Under the pieces are notes generated by a model. That model worked only from the letters and a program-made list of their open reading frames with translations, ran no database searches and was not told the origin of the DNA. Both the position numbers and the translations under genes were made by a program. A DNA stretch of 64,000 nt. Source: Ophiocordyceps camponoti-saundersi (nom. inval.). Taxonomy: Eukaryota; Ascomycota; Sordariomycetes; Hypocreales; Ophiocordycipitaceae. Where the stretch lies: positions 192,408 through 256,407 of the forward strand of contig PDHQ01000023.1 of assembly GCA_003339415.1 (NCBI GenBank), written 5' to 3'. This document shows, in pieces, positions 32,697 through 44,667 of this stretch (positions within the stretch are counted from its first letter, which is position 1; each line of letters starts with the position of its first letter).

Positions 32697-34797
32697 TCAT
32701 GGCTTGAACACGGCGCTCGTCAACAACGTGCCCCCACAGCCCGCCGGCTGAGGATAGTCCTTCAGGGGCGGTGTCGGCGGCGGCGGCGTCTCCGAACGGC
32801 TCGGCGCCGCCTTCTCTTCCTCCTCTTTTTGCTGCTGCTGCTGCTGCTGCTGCTGCTCCTCCTTTTGCTGCTCCTCCGCCTTTTCCTCCTCCTCCGGCTC
32901 CTCCTCGACGACGGACCAGTATGCCGGTGTCCTGGGCGTCGCGAGCCAGGTGGCCGGGCTGTAGAGGCTCGACGGTGAGTCGACGACCGGCACCGACTTA
33001 TTACTGTTAATACCGTTCTGCGCTTCCTCGTCGCCCAGCTTTGAGAATTCGTTCTCCACGTCGGCTAGGAGGGTAAAGACGTCACCGCCCATGTAGACGC
33101 GGATGCTCTCGACGCCAGTCCGCCTCAGGCTCCGGACGCTGCTAACTCGGCTATCGCGGGCGGGCGTCGGCTCCGATCCCGGCTCCAGTTCTGGATCCAA
33201 TTCCGGTTCTGGATCTGACTGTGGTTCCGGCACCGGCTCTAATTCCAAGAGGGGCTTCCTCTTCAGTCTCATGCTGGGCAACGTCGACGCCGCGGCAGGA
33301 CCTTGGTGAAAGTAATCGTCGTTACCACCGCTCCAGGGGACGGCGGTCCGAGGCGAGGGGCTCCGAGGAGGCGGGGAAAGGTCGCGGGGCGTAGGCGACC
33401 GAAGATCGGCATCGGCTTCTGGGTTGCCGGCATTCGCAGGCGCAGGCAGCAGATTGGCGGCGGCCACATGCTCCAGCAGCTTCTGCCGGACTCGCGTGCG
33501 CCTACTCTCGACCCGATCCAGCTCGGAGACACAGTCGTCGATGCTGGCATCGAGGTCGGCAAGCCTCTCCTCCTGCTTCAGCATCGACTCGAAGTTGAAG
33601 CCCATCCGCGGCGAGCTGAGGTACTGCCGGATGCGGGAATGAAGGTTGCGGCGCTGGTCCCGGAGGGTGGCATACGTGCGGCGCATGTGCTCCGTTCGCT
33701 CGTCCATTTTTCGGATCTCCTGTAAGTGAGGATCCCGAGTCAGCCAGCAAGTCAGGATAAGCAACCTCTTGGGGTGGGGAAGCATGCGGACGCACCCTGG
33801 AGAGGGCCTCTACGTCCTCCATCTTTAACACCTCGAACCGCTCGGCTTGGCGATGGGCATGATGTTGTAGCGAGGCGGCATCGTCGACGCTGAGCTGGCC
33901 GACGGCGTGATACGGCCGCCAGCCCCTTGGCAGAGCCTCGAACACGTAGCGGTCCGGGGCTTGGTCGCGACCCGCATCTCTGCCGGCTTTGGAGGCAGAA
34001 TCAGACGCCTCAATGCGCCGTCTCGACCGGCCCCGATCCGGCAAACCCGAGGAGTCGGATATCCAGCGGCGGTGACGGTGAGACGACTCTTGATCCTGGC
34101 CATCCCACGGTCTGGGCGAGACACGTTGGGGCTCGGTGTGGGCGGCGGAGATGGGAGTGGTTAGAGTGGTGGAAGATGTGCCATCGGTAGCGGCAGATCG
34201 TGGCAGTGAAAGGTCAGTCGTCGAATGACTCGGCGTGACGACACGATCCGCGTCGGAGCAGGCTGACAATAGAGACTCGTCTACAGTGGGCTTGGGCGCC
34301 ACTTTCAAAGAACCGGCCGACTTGAGAGTCCGGAGAGGGGGCGCCGGACTGGGACGTTGGGGGATGGTGAGAGGCTTGGCGTCCTTTGGGGGAGGGACCG
34401 GGGCTTCGTCGTCGTCGGCCGAGTCGGGGCAGCTCTCGTGAAGCGGAGGAAGGCCGGGGATAGTAGCTGGAGGGCCGGGTCAGTGAGGACACAACGGAGC
34501 ATCTATTTCTTCAAACGTACGAGAGTCCATAGGGACTTCGTGAACCGTCGTCATGGGTCCCAAGTCCGGTACATTGACCTTTCGACGGCGCGAGGCCGAA
34601 GGTCGCGGACGGGAATCGGCGGCGGTGGTGGCAGTAGCAGGCTTTTCGCGAGGGAAAAGCTGATATCTAGGATGAGAGTCTACCGAAAGCATCCTCCAGA
34701 GATGGGGTTTCTTGGAAGTCTGCGAAGGGGGAGGCGGAGGCGGCGGTAGATCGGGCGGATGGCCAGGGCTGGCGAGGCAGCTGGCGATATGAGCCAT
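32697..34797 (-). CDS. Uds1-domain (up-regulated during septation) protein
   Basis: Three minus-strand exons (34797-34521, 34466-33796, 33719-32697) give 656 residues. The first 260 residues are Pro/Ser-rich and disordered. The Uds1 domain begins near residue 266 (YVFEALPRGWRPYHAVGQLS) and continues through FEVLKMEDVEALSR, across the second intron, into a coiled coil (DERTEHMRRTYATLRDQRRN; MLKQEERLADLDASIDD) up to HVAAA. The family is named from a fission yeast gene induced at septation and probably functions at the septum or cortex. The C-terminal part has a Glu/Pro repeat and a run of ten Gln encoded by a CAG repeat (32831-32857). It converges with the PX-protein gene. Confidence 0.88.
32831..32857 (-). 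repeat. CAG trinucleotide repeat coding polyglutamine
   Basis: Nine uninterrupted GCT units on the plus strand, read as CAG on the coding strand of the Uds1 protein gene. Likely length-polymorphic. Confidence 0.9.
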
Positions 34798-35826
34798 TGC
34801 GGCGGTTGACGAGACGGAGGCGTAGCCATTGTGTGCGAGGAGCGGGTGGAGGTATGTATATACCTTTGTAGCGAACGGACGCACAGACGGCGAAGCTGAG
34901 ACGGAGCTTGCGCTGGGCCGAGGGACGATGAGGGTGGAGGAGGATGGGAGGAATTGGAGGCGGAGGAGGAGGAGGAGGAGGAAGAGGAGGAGGAGGAGGA
35001 TTAGAGGACGCCCGAGAACGGTGGCGTGGAGAATCAATGTACTGAATACATGTAACAGGGATGCGTGAGAGGTATAGCTCTGGTGCGAAACAGGGGCCTG
35101 TGGCGAGTACCGATTACTTCTGGCCGAGGGGTGTAGGAACCGTTCAGGGGGTGTCGGTCCTGCAGCCGGACCTGCAGCGCAACCCTAGCACAATACAACA
35201 GCCCTACCGGCCCCCGATTTTTAGGTGGCATCGGAGGCGCTACAGCATCCCCTGAGAAAATCGCTAGACGGTGGGAAGCTGCGCCACGACCTACTGTTGT
35301 AAACATGCTAGCCACTTGTCTGTAGTAGGCGGCCGATGAAGAGACAAAGGCCAGGGCCCGAAGTCCGAAGAAACGGAGAAAGGGGGGGAAAAAGGAGAGG
35401 GTGGAAAAAGTGTATAAAGGAAGACAATGCGCTACAAGAAGACTGGAGAGAATGAAAAAGCAGTGACATTCTGTTCGTCGTTTTGGCCCACTTGACCCGC
35501 CGCCGTCCGGAGCTCCCTTTGTTGTTGTGGTTCGTCTTCAGGTCCAGGCCAAGGGAGGGAGAGAAGACGAGATGGGTTGGCTTTGTGGCAGGTTGTGTGT
35601 ACATAGGTTGTTGAACTTGACTTTGAGCGCCAACAATGAATGAGTCTCGCTGGTGAATGAAGTCGGGGGACTTTTTCAAACCTACACGCCTACACACACA
35701 CTCACTCACTCACTCATACACTCACTCAAACACAAATACACACAAACAAATGTACAAAGCACAGCCTCTCGGACTGATGGCTTCCCTGCGCGGCCTGAAC
35801 CGCCCTTTCTTCTTCTTCTCTCTGTC

Positions 35827-35874
<48 letters not shown>

Positions 35875-38245
35875 CCGAGTCAGTCGTTTGATGAGCGGAT
35901 TTTCCCACCTGTCTTCAACGGCCGTTGCAAGGGGATCCCCGTTCCTTGCGTCATCTAAATCACGTGCATGAAGCCAACACCACGTGTTTGGCGGATCCGA
36001 CGGGATCGCTAGAGGAATAGGGTGTGGGGCCGGGGGAGGGGGGGGCATTTTTGCTTGCTTATCTCAGCCGAAACAAGGGCCCCCTCCCCCCCCCCCCCCC
36101 TATTCCTACGGGGTCTTTTCTTCGACGGCTGTCGACGGGCTCTTCTTCGTCTTCGGAGATTAAGACAGGGGAGGGGATTGGAAGAGAGGAAAGTACATGA
36201 ATACATACGAGATATCTAAATGAAACCTCATCTTCGAGAACCGGGTTCGGAAATCTTATTTCTCTTCGTTGGGACTCCACGTGCTCTTTCGGCGGCCGGT
36301 TCCCCCCTTACACTTACGGTCTGCTACGGCAACGATCAGTGTCTCACCTTTGTCTATAGAGTCTCTCTTCTTCGGTCTTGAAACTCTTTATTCTATCTCC
36401 TCTCTTTCTCCGAATATCTAAGATGACGATGAATCTCGTAGGGAGGTTAAGAGATAAACAAATCATCGTCGTCTTACTTGCTTGTTTCCCTTGCTTTGTT
36501 TACCCATGAGTTCGATCCGCTTGACCAACAACGCCAGATCTCTCTCGTTCGCTTCTCCTCATCGTAAACCAAAGTACGGATATTAGTCTCTTTCTCCCCC
36601 TTCTTTATTTAGCTCCCAACTCAACTCTACACCTCATGTACGCCGGCGTATCAGATGTCTCTCTACCGAGAAAGCGTCCAGATTTCCACGCCGCTCGCCC
36701 TGAGCCGGTGACACGCCATCGTCGCACTTTTCATTTTTTTTTCTTCTATCCCGAACTTGTCCCCGTAAACCCTTTCACCATCTTCAACGGCACCATGTTA
36801 ATATGGATATAAATACATTTCAGGGGCGCCAAGGAAGATGGGGCAGATTCTCGGGCCCGGGCGCGGGCCACAGCTAGGGCTTTTCGCCTTTGATAGATCG
36901 CCGATCATTTGTCTCACTGTCTGTTCTATTCTTCGTTTTCTCTGGATATGAAATGACGAGCCATGCCTTTCCATCATCTTCTCTGTTCTTCGCTTCATCT
37001 TGGCGCTCTGCAATTCGCCCAACATCAACGTCGATGCCGTTCACTTCGGCCAGAAGAGATTTCAGACAATGAGTTAGCCAACTTGAGTCAACGGACAATA
37101 CCGTCGCTTCCTTACGGCTGAAAACTGCGTGTTATCCTACCTATATCACGCACATCTTATTCTTTACTAAACTGGAAAGGAGGCACTTTCGTAGAGATGC
37201 CAGACTAGATACATTATGTACATATAGGCCTCTATAAACCTCCGTGATGCCTCTTTAATAACTGCATCTGATCTGCAGGTAGTATACTCGTTTAACAAGT
37301 TTACGTATCACTACTATGCCGTGATACTATTCCCCTCACCATAGCTTGGCCTGTCTCGGGAGGCGGGCAGAAGTGCCGTCGTCTTTTTAACACAGATCTT
37401 ATACATACAGCTACCACCCACCTACTTGGTACATATCTTTATAGGCGCAGGTTCAAGAGTCTTTATGAGACATTGCCTATACACTCTTACATGATTGACG
37501 ATGATACCTCAGCCAACTCAGCTGAGCCCCCTCGACACCGTGTCTTGTTGATACACCGACCGAGTCCGTCACCGGCGCTCCAAGTTGGGTCCCATCCCAC
37601 GACCTCACTTTGAGTCAGCAATGTTCCTTGATGTCTGTGTGCTTCCCATTGTCCTTCCCCTGTCGCCGTGCCAAGAAGATGATGACAACGAGGAAACCCC
37701 TTTCCGAGTTCGTTCCGATCATACGGATTCGAACCTACAACTTATATAGACTCTGATGAACCGCCAGAGCTCCGTTGGAAATGGTAAGCTCACGGAATTC
37801 AGGCTGCGATTGTGTTACTACAAAGCAAGCCTACGGAATCTCCAAGGGTAGAGGCCATTCACCTTGATTGCTGACCTGGCACGTGGCCCTGTCAATGCTA
37901 TTTGTATGGGATATAGCATGTTATCCCTCGAATTAATGTACGTATACATTCCTCCAATAGGTAGTCAGTTCTACTCCTTATTCTCTCAAACGAGGGCTAT
38001 CATGCATCGTTGTGTGCTATACGGGCCAGTGCTCAGGGCCTTTTCCCCAGCTGGGCTCTGGCCACCCTCCCCGCGGCAAATATTCTGGGCATTGCTTAAA
38101 GCGGTGCATTGGCAAAGTGGAATCGTAGCAGTAGCAGTATGGAGCTGTCATGGCCGCCGTTGGAATATCGGAGGTTGGAATAGCGGAGGGTTGCAGCTGG
38201 AGTATCCCAAGGTTCGCGATATCAAGATGCGGCAAATCCGCCACA
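34798..38245. other. 3.4 kb gene-free stretch rich in simple repeats
   Basis: No supported gene. The left part is promoter for the Uds1 gene. It holds an ACTC/CA-rich run at about 35693-35750, a CT microsatellite at 35809-35872 and a C15 tract at 36086-36100. The Pro/Leu- and Ser/Leu-rich frames here come from these repeats. A tRNA-like B-box sequence on the minus strand at 37724-37734 could not be folded into a tRNA. Confidence 0.5.
35809..35872 (+). repeat. CT microsatellite, about 64 bases
   Basis: An almost pure CT run with a few TG interruptions. Confidence 0.95.
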
Positions 38246-38254
38246 TATATAAAG
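38246..38254 (+). promoter_or_regulatory. TATA box of the small secreted protein gene
   Basis: TATATAAAG lies about 90 bases upstream of the ATG at 38343. Confidence 0.5.
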
Positions 38255-38342
38255 CAGAGTTCGCTGTCGTCACGTAGCTGTCCTGCTTCTGCATGACAAT
38301 CTCTCCCTTCAAGTCCTCATCAAACATCAGCAAAGCACAAGA

Positions 38343-38927
38343 ATGAGAGCGTTAAAAATGGCCATCAAAACCATAGCCTGCCTCGTGCTCTACTGCAACG
38401 ACGCGATGCCAACAATCCCTCAGCTTCGCGAACCGCCGGTGAACCGCACAGCAATGCATTCCCTAATAAGTAACCTCAAGGTGACGATCCGACCGACTGC
38501 TTCTTCTCCCGAAACGATAGTCATCGTCGTCACCAACGAGAACCCGTTCACCGTCCGCTTCTTCCGCGACTTCTCCCCGCTGGATCCCCTTGGTCCACGG
38601 CTAGGCATGCTTGAAATCACGCCGCAAGGGGCCGACAGACGGATCGAGCTGCCGTATGTGCGGTTCGAACGTCCCTGGCCCCCGCCTTTGACTTCGACCG
38701 TCACCATGCTGCCCGGTACCAGCGCGACGAACGACTTCAACCTGCTGAATCTGGGACTGGATCTTCGGACGCTGGGATCGTCGCCGTCTGTTCTCGTCTA
38801 TGGTCGTTGGCTTGCCGTTTGGGAGGGGGCTCAGATCAACACTACACTGTTCAAATTGCCGCAGTGGGCTGCCGCGTCGGGCAATTTCATTTCTAACAAT
38901 ATGACGCTGAATCTCCGGTTTCAATAA
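38343..38927 (+). CDS. Small probably secreted protein, beta-rich
   Basis: A single-exon gene of 194 residues. The N-terminus has a short hydrophobic core (MAIKTIACLVLYC) that may be a signal peptide; the first ATG adds a short basic n-region (MRALK). The body alternates beta-strand-like segments: LKVTIRPT, TIVIVVTNENPFTVRFFRDFSPLD, LGMLEITPQG and VYGRWLAVWEG. This order (VTN-N-P-TV--F--SPLDP--LGML-ITP ... GRW-AVW) is, as I recall, seen in a group of small fungal secreted proteins similar to the N-terminal region of deuterolysin-type (M35) proteases, but no HExxH is present, so it is not a protease itself. Function unknown. Four Asn-x-Ser/Thr sequons suit a secreted protein. Confidence 0.7.
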   Translation: MRALKMAIKTIACLVLYCNDAMPTIPQLREPPVNRTAMHSLISNLKVTIRPTASSPETIVIVVTNENPFTVRFFRDFSPLDPLGPRLGMLEITPQGADRRIELPYVRFERPWPPPLTSTVTMLPGTSATNDFNLLNLGLDLRTLGSSPSVLVYGRWLAVWEGAQINTTLFKLPQWAAASGNFISNNMTLNLRFQ

Positions 38928-39759
38928 CAGAGATGGCTTAGATCTGATGGAGATCAGTGTTGCTACGTGTATGTGTCGTCTCGGTTCTAGCTGTAGATTC
39001 CAACCTTCTACGGGCGAGCATAGTATATATCCTATCCATCACCGAAAGCCTCACCGGAAGTAGCTGCTGTAGTTGCCGAGGAATTTCGGTATGGCGAATA
39101 CGGAATACGGATAGTAAGGTACGGGACTGCTCTTCTCGGTGATGACGTCGAATGGGCTGCCGGTGATCAGTAATATCAACTCTGACATGTTGGCCCCCTT
39201 TCAGACAAGCCTCTATATCCGTAGCGTTCATCCGATAACTACAGCGGTTACAATCATCTTGTTACCAAGACTATAGTTCGATCGAGCTGGGGGAGGCAGT
39301 GCAAGGCATCGAGGCAGCCTATGGCTTGTCTGCTCCAAACACCATCAACAGCTCATTCGCTGCCGGCTTGGCTGCCTCTGACACAGCCACTCTATTCGCT
39401 GCTCGAAGACGTACGTACGTACATAGGGAGCACTGCCTCGCGACTACGCCACCAATTATCGATACCATCATCCGTCACGGCTTATACAGTATCTTGACCT
39501 TGTAACAGTGTTGCCTGCATGTCCTCGCAGCCAATGATGATCCGCCATTGCCTGAGACGGTGGTGGCTTGGCCCTAGATGATGACATGGTTTCCCCCCCC
39601 CTTGTATCTGGAGATCCTGCCGCGTCTCTCAGCTGATGGACAGACGTATAAGTATGTTAGTACTTACATGCATACATGCACGAGTGAGATCTTCCGAAGA
39701 GGGTGATCCTCCCTCTCTCTTTCGTCTCATCCACACTCGCTCGGGTTGATCCCACCAAG
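38928..39759. other. Intergenic region
   Basis: No gene supported. It has a short TACGTACGTACATA palindromic run near 39411-39423 and a C9 tract near 39594. Confidence 0.45.
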
Positions 39760-42700
39760 ATGGATCCCCTCTCTATCACGGCGTCTGCCTTGACGTTGAT
39801 ACAGGCTGCCGGACTTGTATGTCACCTCCTCAACTCGGCAATACACGTCTAAGTACAGCGAGCAGGTCACCAAGACACTGAACAGCGTCGTCCGTTCGTT
39901 GAGAACGGTAGACTCGCGCGTCGCTCTTCTCTCCAAAGAGCTGACCGATCTCACGAGTTTCCTCGAAGCCATCAACACCACTCTCAAGGGCTGTCGAACA
40001 GTCGATCTAGGACTCGTCGACGACGGCCTGTGGCATCAAAGCGAAATCGCCCTCGCCAATTGTCAGACTACGCTCAATGAGCTGGCCCAGCTTGTCGGCA
40101 AGATCGACAGATCCAATCAGACAAAGAGATTCGCCCGCAAGATACGGACAGTCGTCGATCTCAACATCTACGGCGATGAGCTGGTCATCTATCGGGATAG
40201 ACTTCATCAGTCCAACTCTGCTCTGCAGACGATGCTTCATACCATCAACGTGTAAGCTTCCGTTCGGGGGCTACATCAGAGTTACTGACGTGGACATGCA
40301 ACATGAAGCTCTCTCTCGGTGAGGAATCATGCGTCTCAGGATCTGATTCTCAAGGAACTCGACAGGCTCGACGCCTCCATCAACGAGGCGTTGCATGCTT
40401 CTTCCAGACCAGTTGGCGGCTTTTACAAGTCGGATAATGCCTCGTTCGATGCTCGTTTTGGACGCAACCTACGACAGTTGGCCGAGGCAGCGAAGCACTT
40501 TCATACTACGGCCAGCTCGACTGCCGGTACGGTGCGCAGTGACAGCAGTGACGACGTCCCTTCGCAGTCCTATGCCGGGGCCGAGATGAGCCTCTGTGGA
40601 GACTTTCCCGTCTCTCGGCGTGAACGAGTCGAGGAGTTTATCAACCGCCAGACAGTCAGGTCTCCTGAACCGATAGGAAAGCCTAGTCCGCCGTTGACTC
40701 ACCCGTCCAATAACGATATCCCCGTGAAACTCGCCCGTTCCTCCACCATCGAACAGGAGGAAGACGACGATGCCGAGTTGGAGCGAGACTTGTGGGATGG
40801 TTTCAGGAAACTGGCGACGGCCAGCTTCAGAGCTAGAAACTACGACAAGGCCACCAAGGTTCTCCAAGAGGCCATGACCCAAGACGTCAAGCCGGGGAGG
40901 GCCGGCGAGGACGAATACCGCCAGATGCAACTGGAGCTGGCCCTCTGCCACCTCTGTCAGACAAGATGGCGGCAAGCAGCACCGCTGGTGTTGAAGCTCG
41001 CCAACTCAGAAGCTCGTCATGACTTGACGATATGCAACCTCCTTCACGCCCTAGCCCTTGGCTATCTGGCCGAGTGCATGTTTGACGATGCGTTTTCCAC
41101 CTGTAAGAAGGCCTTGCAGGGGAAGAATAGGCTCTGTAAGGGCGGTCATGTCGAGTGGAACGAGTATTGGGAGACGCTCGGGCTGTATGCCACCATCTTT
41201 GACGTCACAGGCGACGGCATCCGAGCTCAGGTCTTTCGGCTGAAGCTACCGGCTAACTTTGCATATATCCATCCTGCAAACGAAGTCGACTTTATCCGAT
41301 TCCGCACCGGATTGCTACAGACTATCTTTGGTGATGATGCCGTTGTCTCTCGTACCCAGGATAGCATCGTCGAGCTGGATGGAGGGAACGGTAATGCTGA
41401 TGATGACAACCAAGAGAGCGGCACTCATCGATCCTCCTCCAACAACGGTGATAACAACTCCATCTCACAGCGGATGACCTTGCAGGACGATACCGCCAAG
41501 GAAGTAGTCGCCGTCGACTCTCCCACGTCAAACTACGCCGACGACGAGAACTCGCCCAACTCGGCCACCCAGACTTCCCCTCTCAGACGACGTCTCAGTC
41601 GATTTCTCCGTGCCAGGCGTCGCCGTCCTATCAACTCTGGCAATGCCATGCCGGAGTCACCCCTATCTTCCAATTCTTCACCTTCAGTCTCGTCCCCCTT
41701 GAACCTGACGTGGGACGCAAGCAACGTTGGCTCTCTGGCCAGAAAGCGCAAGAACTTGACCGCAGTCGTGCCATTCAAGGGGCCGTTGCATCGCTGCGAC
41801 GATACTGGAGCGTTCAAGCTGTTGCGTATGGAGCGTGTCATGACTCCAACTACACCAGTGAAGGATCATGGTTTTGCCCGGAGATGGGAGCCAATATTCC
41901 CGGTTCAAAGCCAAAGACACCACGATACCAACTACAAGGTCCTTTTGTCGCATCATCACACGCAAAGACATGCAAGTGAACAACGAACAATAACGCAACA
42001 TCGTCTCAACACGTGCCAGGGGGGCCTTGAAGCCGAGACATGTCACGACCGCTATAGCCATGACGCCCAGATTCATCTTTGCAGAGCAGAACTCGGCGAC
42101 ACTGGACTCTCAAAGCTGGACGCGGAGTTGACTCGACGTCAAAATATGCATGTCCGTCGTTGGCTTCCCTCGACCTTGGAGTACATCTCGGAAGATCGAG
42201 ACTCTAAAGAACGGAAGTCTCAAGACTCTGTTCGTTATTTGCGAGACTCGGTCTTGTGTTCATTAGAGATGGATGCTATGGAAGCACGAGTTTTCGTCAC
42301 TGAACCAGGAGAGTGTTCTTTGATCGAAGAAAGGCGCGGTCGGCCCCTTGCAGAGAAACGATCGTCGTCACTGGGTCCAGAGAAGACGCGACTTGAAGAT
42401 GGCGAAGAGAGGCCATCATCACAATCTGATGCCGATATATCAGAAGCCGATGACTCTCAAGTTAACTCGGGCCTAACTACAACGCCATCCAGTGAAACAT
42501 CGTCAACCACGTCTGTATCCTCCAAGACGTCAGCACCGATTTCTCCGGAGCTAGAAAGGATTCTCACTCGACTCTCCATCATCATGGCTTCGTTGAACGG
42601 CTTGAAAGATGGCAGTGACCTTCGAGCCAAACAGTTGATGCTAAAGGCTTTGATTCCCCGACTTAAAGCCAACAGCAGCGATCCGACGGTGGTCAACGAC

Positions 42701-42844
42701 ACGGAGAGGGTGATAGACTCCCTTGATGCAGCAGCATCATCGCCCGCAAGCTGGTTCGGAGACTCAGGCTATGAGTCCATGGCGAGCGCTCGAGGCCAAA
42801 AGACCGTTGACATGTTGCCTGACCCTGCTAGCCATGGTGAGTAA
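39760..42844 (+). CDS. HeLo-like/STAND N-terminal domain protein with TPR-like region, no NACHT
   Basis: Exons are 39760-39816, 39866-40251 and 40309-42844 (alternative second-exon start 39854), about 992 residues. The start MDPLSITASALTLIQAAG is the signature of the fungal STAND N-terminal (HeLo-like) domain found on NLR-type and cell-death proteins. It continues with helical sequence to about residue 150. From about residue 305 there is a TPR-like region (FRARNYDKATKVLQEAM, LELALCHLCQTRWRQAAPLV, AECMFDDAFSTCKKAL). The C-terminal half is Ser/Asp-rich and disordered, ending in a helical segment (LERILTRLSIIMASLNGLKD). No Walker A/NACHT or NB-ARC motif is seen, so it is not a full NLR. Signalling or adaptor role is inference. 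Confidence 0.8.
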
Positions 42845-43655
42845 CGCGGACTTGGCTATTTGCAAAATGGCAACACATTGAGTTGAGAGGGAAGATGTGC
42901 TCTGCAGAGACGATGAACTGTTGGGCTCAGTAACTTAGCATGAGACAATGAATATGATAATAGGTAATAGATATTGCGTGATAGATTCCGGATAACAAGG
43001 ACGGTGTAATAAAAGAAGCGTTGTGATAGTACGGGGTGCCATCCATGGAGACAATCCGTCTTGGTACAGTTGTCTGCAGAAGAATATCTATGTAGGAGAG
43101 ATTCCTCGACTGAGTAAGTAGATGGGAACAAGAAAGCAGTATAATAGAAGGAAGAGTATCTAGCTTTGAAAGAGTTGTGTAAAGCAGTTGCTGGGCGAGC
43201 TGAACGAGGCAAAGCCCCTTCGTATGAGCATTGGACTATATGACGGGGGGAATAGCCTCAGACCCCATCAAACGCGGCTCAAGATTTCGGTAGTGATTGC
43301 TTCAAAGACTGAGTAAGAGCTTGTTGTTTGCAAGCCTTTACACAATCAGGCAAGGCGACCAATGAATGGATGAGTGTTATCATCTGTTAAGAAGGAAGCA
43401 AAGAAAAAGGAACGGGTTGCGGAGTTGTAGACAAACATCCGTGCAGCGGCGCATCGACCACGCGTTGGGTTTAGCAATATGGCCGCGCGGTGAGTCGTTG
43501 AGATATAAAAGACAGAAGAGGTCGTCATCATATGCAGTCTTTTACATGTTAAAGACAACTCTCGATAACAAGCTGCACATCTTCAACATCCTTGAAAGCA
43601 AAAATACTACTCTCAACATCGTATTATCCGCTTCTTTCCAACTCTTGCCGTCAAT
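42845..43655. other. Intergenic region with TATA box before the zinc-ribbon microprotein
   Basis: No gene in the left part. TATAAAAG at 43504-43511 lies about 145-150 bases before the ATG at 43656 and is the likely core promoter of the small gene that follows. Confidence 0.5.
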
Positions 43656-43834
43656 ATGCCTTCCACCATCTGCAAATGCAAGCACTGCGGCACAGCCGTT
43701 TCCAGTGGCCAGTCCGAGTGCCCCAGCTGCGGGAAAGCTCCTCATAGAGTACGACTAATCTGTCTTGTTCGGATCTTTGAGACTATAAGGCTAATAGTCT
43801 TTACCAGGTCGTTAAGAATGAAGCTACTCGTTAA
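43656..43834 (+). CDS. Zinc-ribbon microprotein of 39 residues
   Basis: Exons 43656-43748 and 43808-43834 flank a 59-nt intron with proper GT-AG ends and branch-like CTAAT sequences. The product is only 39 residues. It carries two CxxC pairs, CKHC (residues 8-11) and CPSC (22-25), spaced as in a zinc ribbon, with a basic tail (HRVVKNEATR). Without splicing the frame would run to 75 codons with a hydrophobic unrelated tail; the spliced ending is more protein-like. A TATA box upstream supports transcription. Small one-ribbon proteins of this sort occur in fungi but I know of no assigned function; it could be a standalone zinc-binding peptide. Confidence 0.6.
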
Positions 43835-44591
43835 CTACGTGTCGTTACCGCCGAGGAGTTGGGCTATGCTGGCATTACCATAGTGACTGGGGCTTATATG
43901 TAGGTGCATAGCAGAAAAGTCATGCTCGGCTTGACGTTACATTCTTCATGCCTTCGCTTTATAAATAGCAGTAGATAAACTGAGTAGTCGTTCAGTCAGT
44001 AACTCTTAGCAAGTCATTCGATCATCGAAATCCTTTATAACCTGCGGACGTAATCTTATATTTACGACAGGCCATGAATTTCCTGTAGGGCTCTTTTCTT
44101 CTAATACGAACAAAACTTGCAATAACTCGTAGTGCTAGTGATAGATGTTTTCATGCTTCTGAATGACTCAATACCTTGCCGTAATCGTTCAGATCAATGA
44201 GCTTAAACCTCTGTCAACTAATACATACAGTCCAAGGGGGGAGCCGTATCCGCTTATAGCCGCTCAAGATGAATCTTTCTCGTGTTGTAGAGATCCTCCC
44301 TACTCGGCGCATTCCTACTACAAGGTTAGACGAGACTTTTCCCACATCTTCTTCGTCTTATGAAAGACAAGACAGACAAGCTCGTGTTCTGCCTTGGCTT
44401 TTTCTTGTCGGCTTGACTCGTACGCTTCCTTCAAGAAGCTGCAACTTGCACATGTCTGTACGTAGGGATTCAGACACGCTCTGGGCCGGTAATCATGCTA
44501 TCGTATTGCAACGCCCAGCCTCTCAACGACAAAAGGGGCTGATCAGTACCAAGGTTCAGCCGTCTTGGCTCGGTAGCACAGAAACAAAACA
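43835..44591. other. Intergenic region
   Basis: No gene supported between the microprotein and the enterotoxin-like gene. Confidence 0.45.
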
Positions 44592-44598
44592 TATATAA
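44592..44598 (+). promoter_or_regulatory. TATA box of the enterotoxin-like gene
   Basis: TATATAA lies 70-76 bases upstream of the ATG at 44668. Confidence 0.5.
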
Positions 44599-44667
44599 CA
44601 TCAGGTCAAGACGAAACTCAACTTCCCTTCGAACCGAGTTATCAAGATCAAAGGTCCGTGAGCCATC

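Noticed and set aside
37724..37734. Minus-strand GGTTCGAATCC, a perfect tRNA B-box
   Set aside because: The flanking bases do not form a T stem and no matching 7-bp acceptor stem was found about 70 bases upstream. It may be a tRNA relic or chance.
37864..38277. 137-codon frame upstream of the small secreted gene
   Set aside because: It overlaps the TATA box of the next gene and has no recognisable motif.
39854..39865. Alternative acceptor giving a 37-nt first intron in the HeLo-like gene
   Set aside because: In phase but shorter than usual; the 49-nt intron is preferred. The two differ by four residues.
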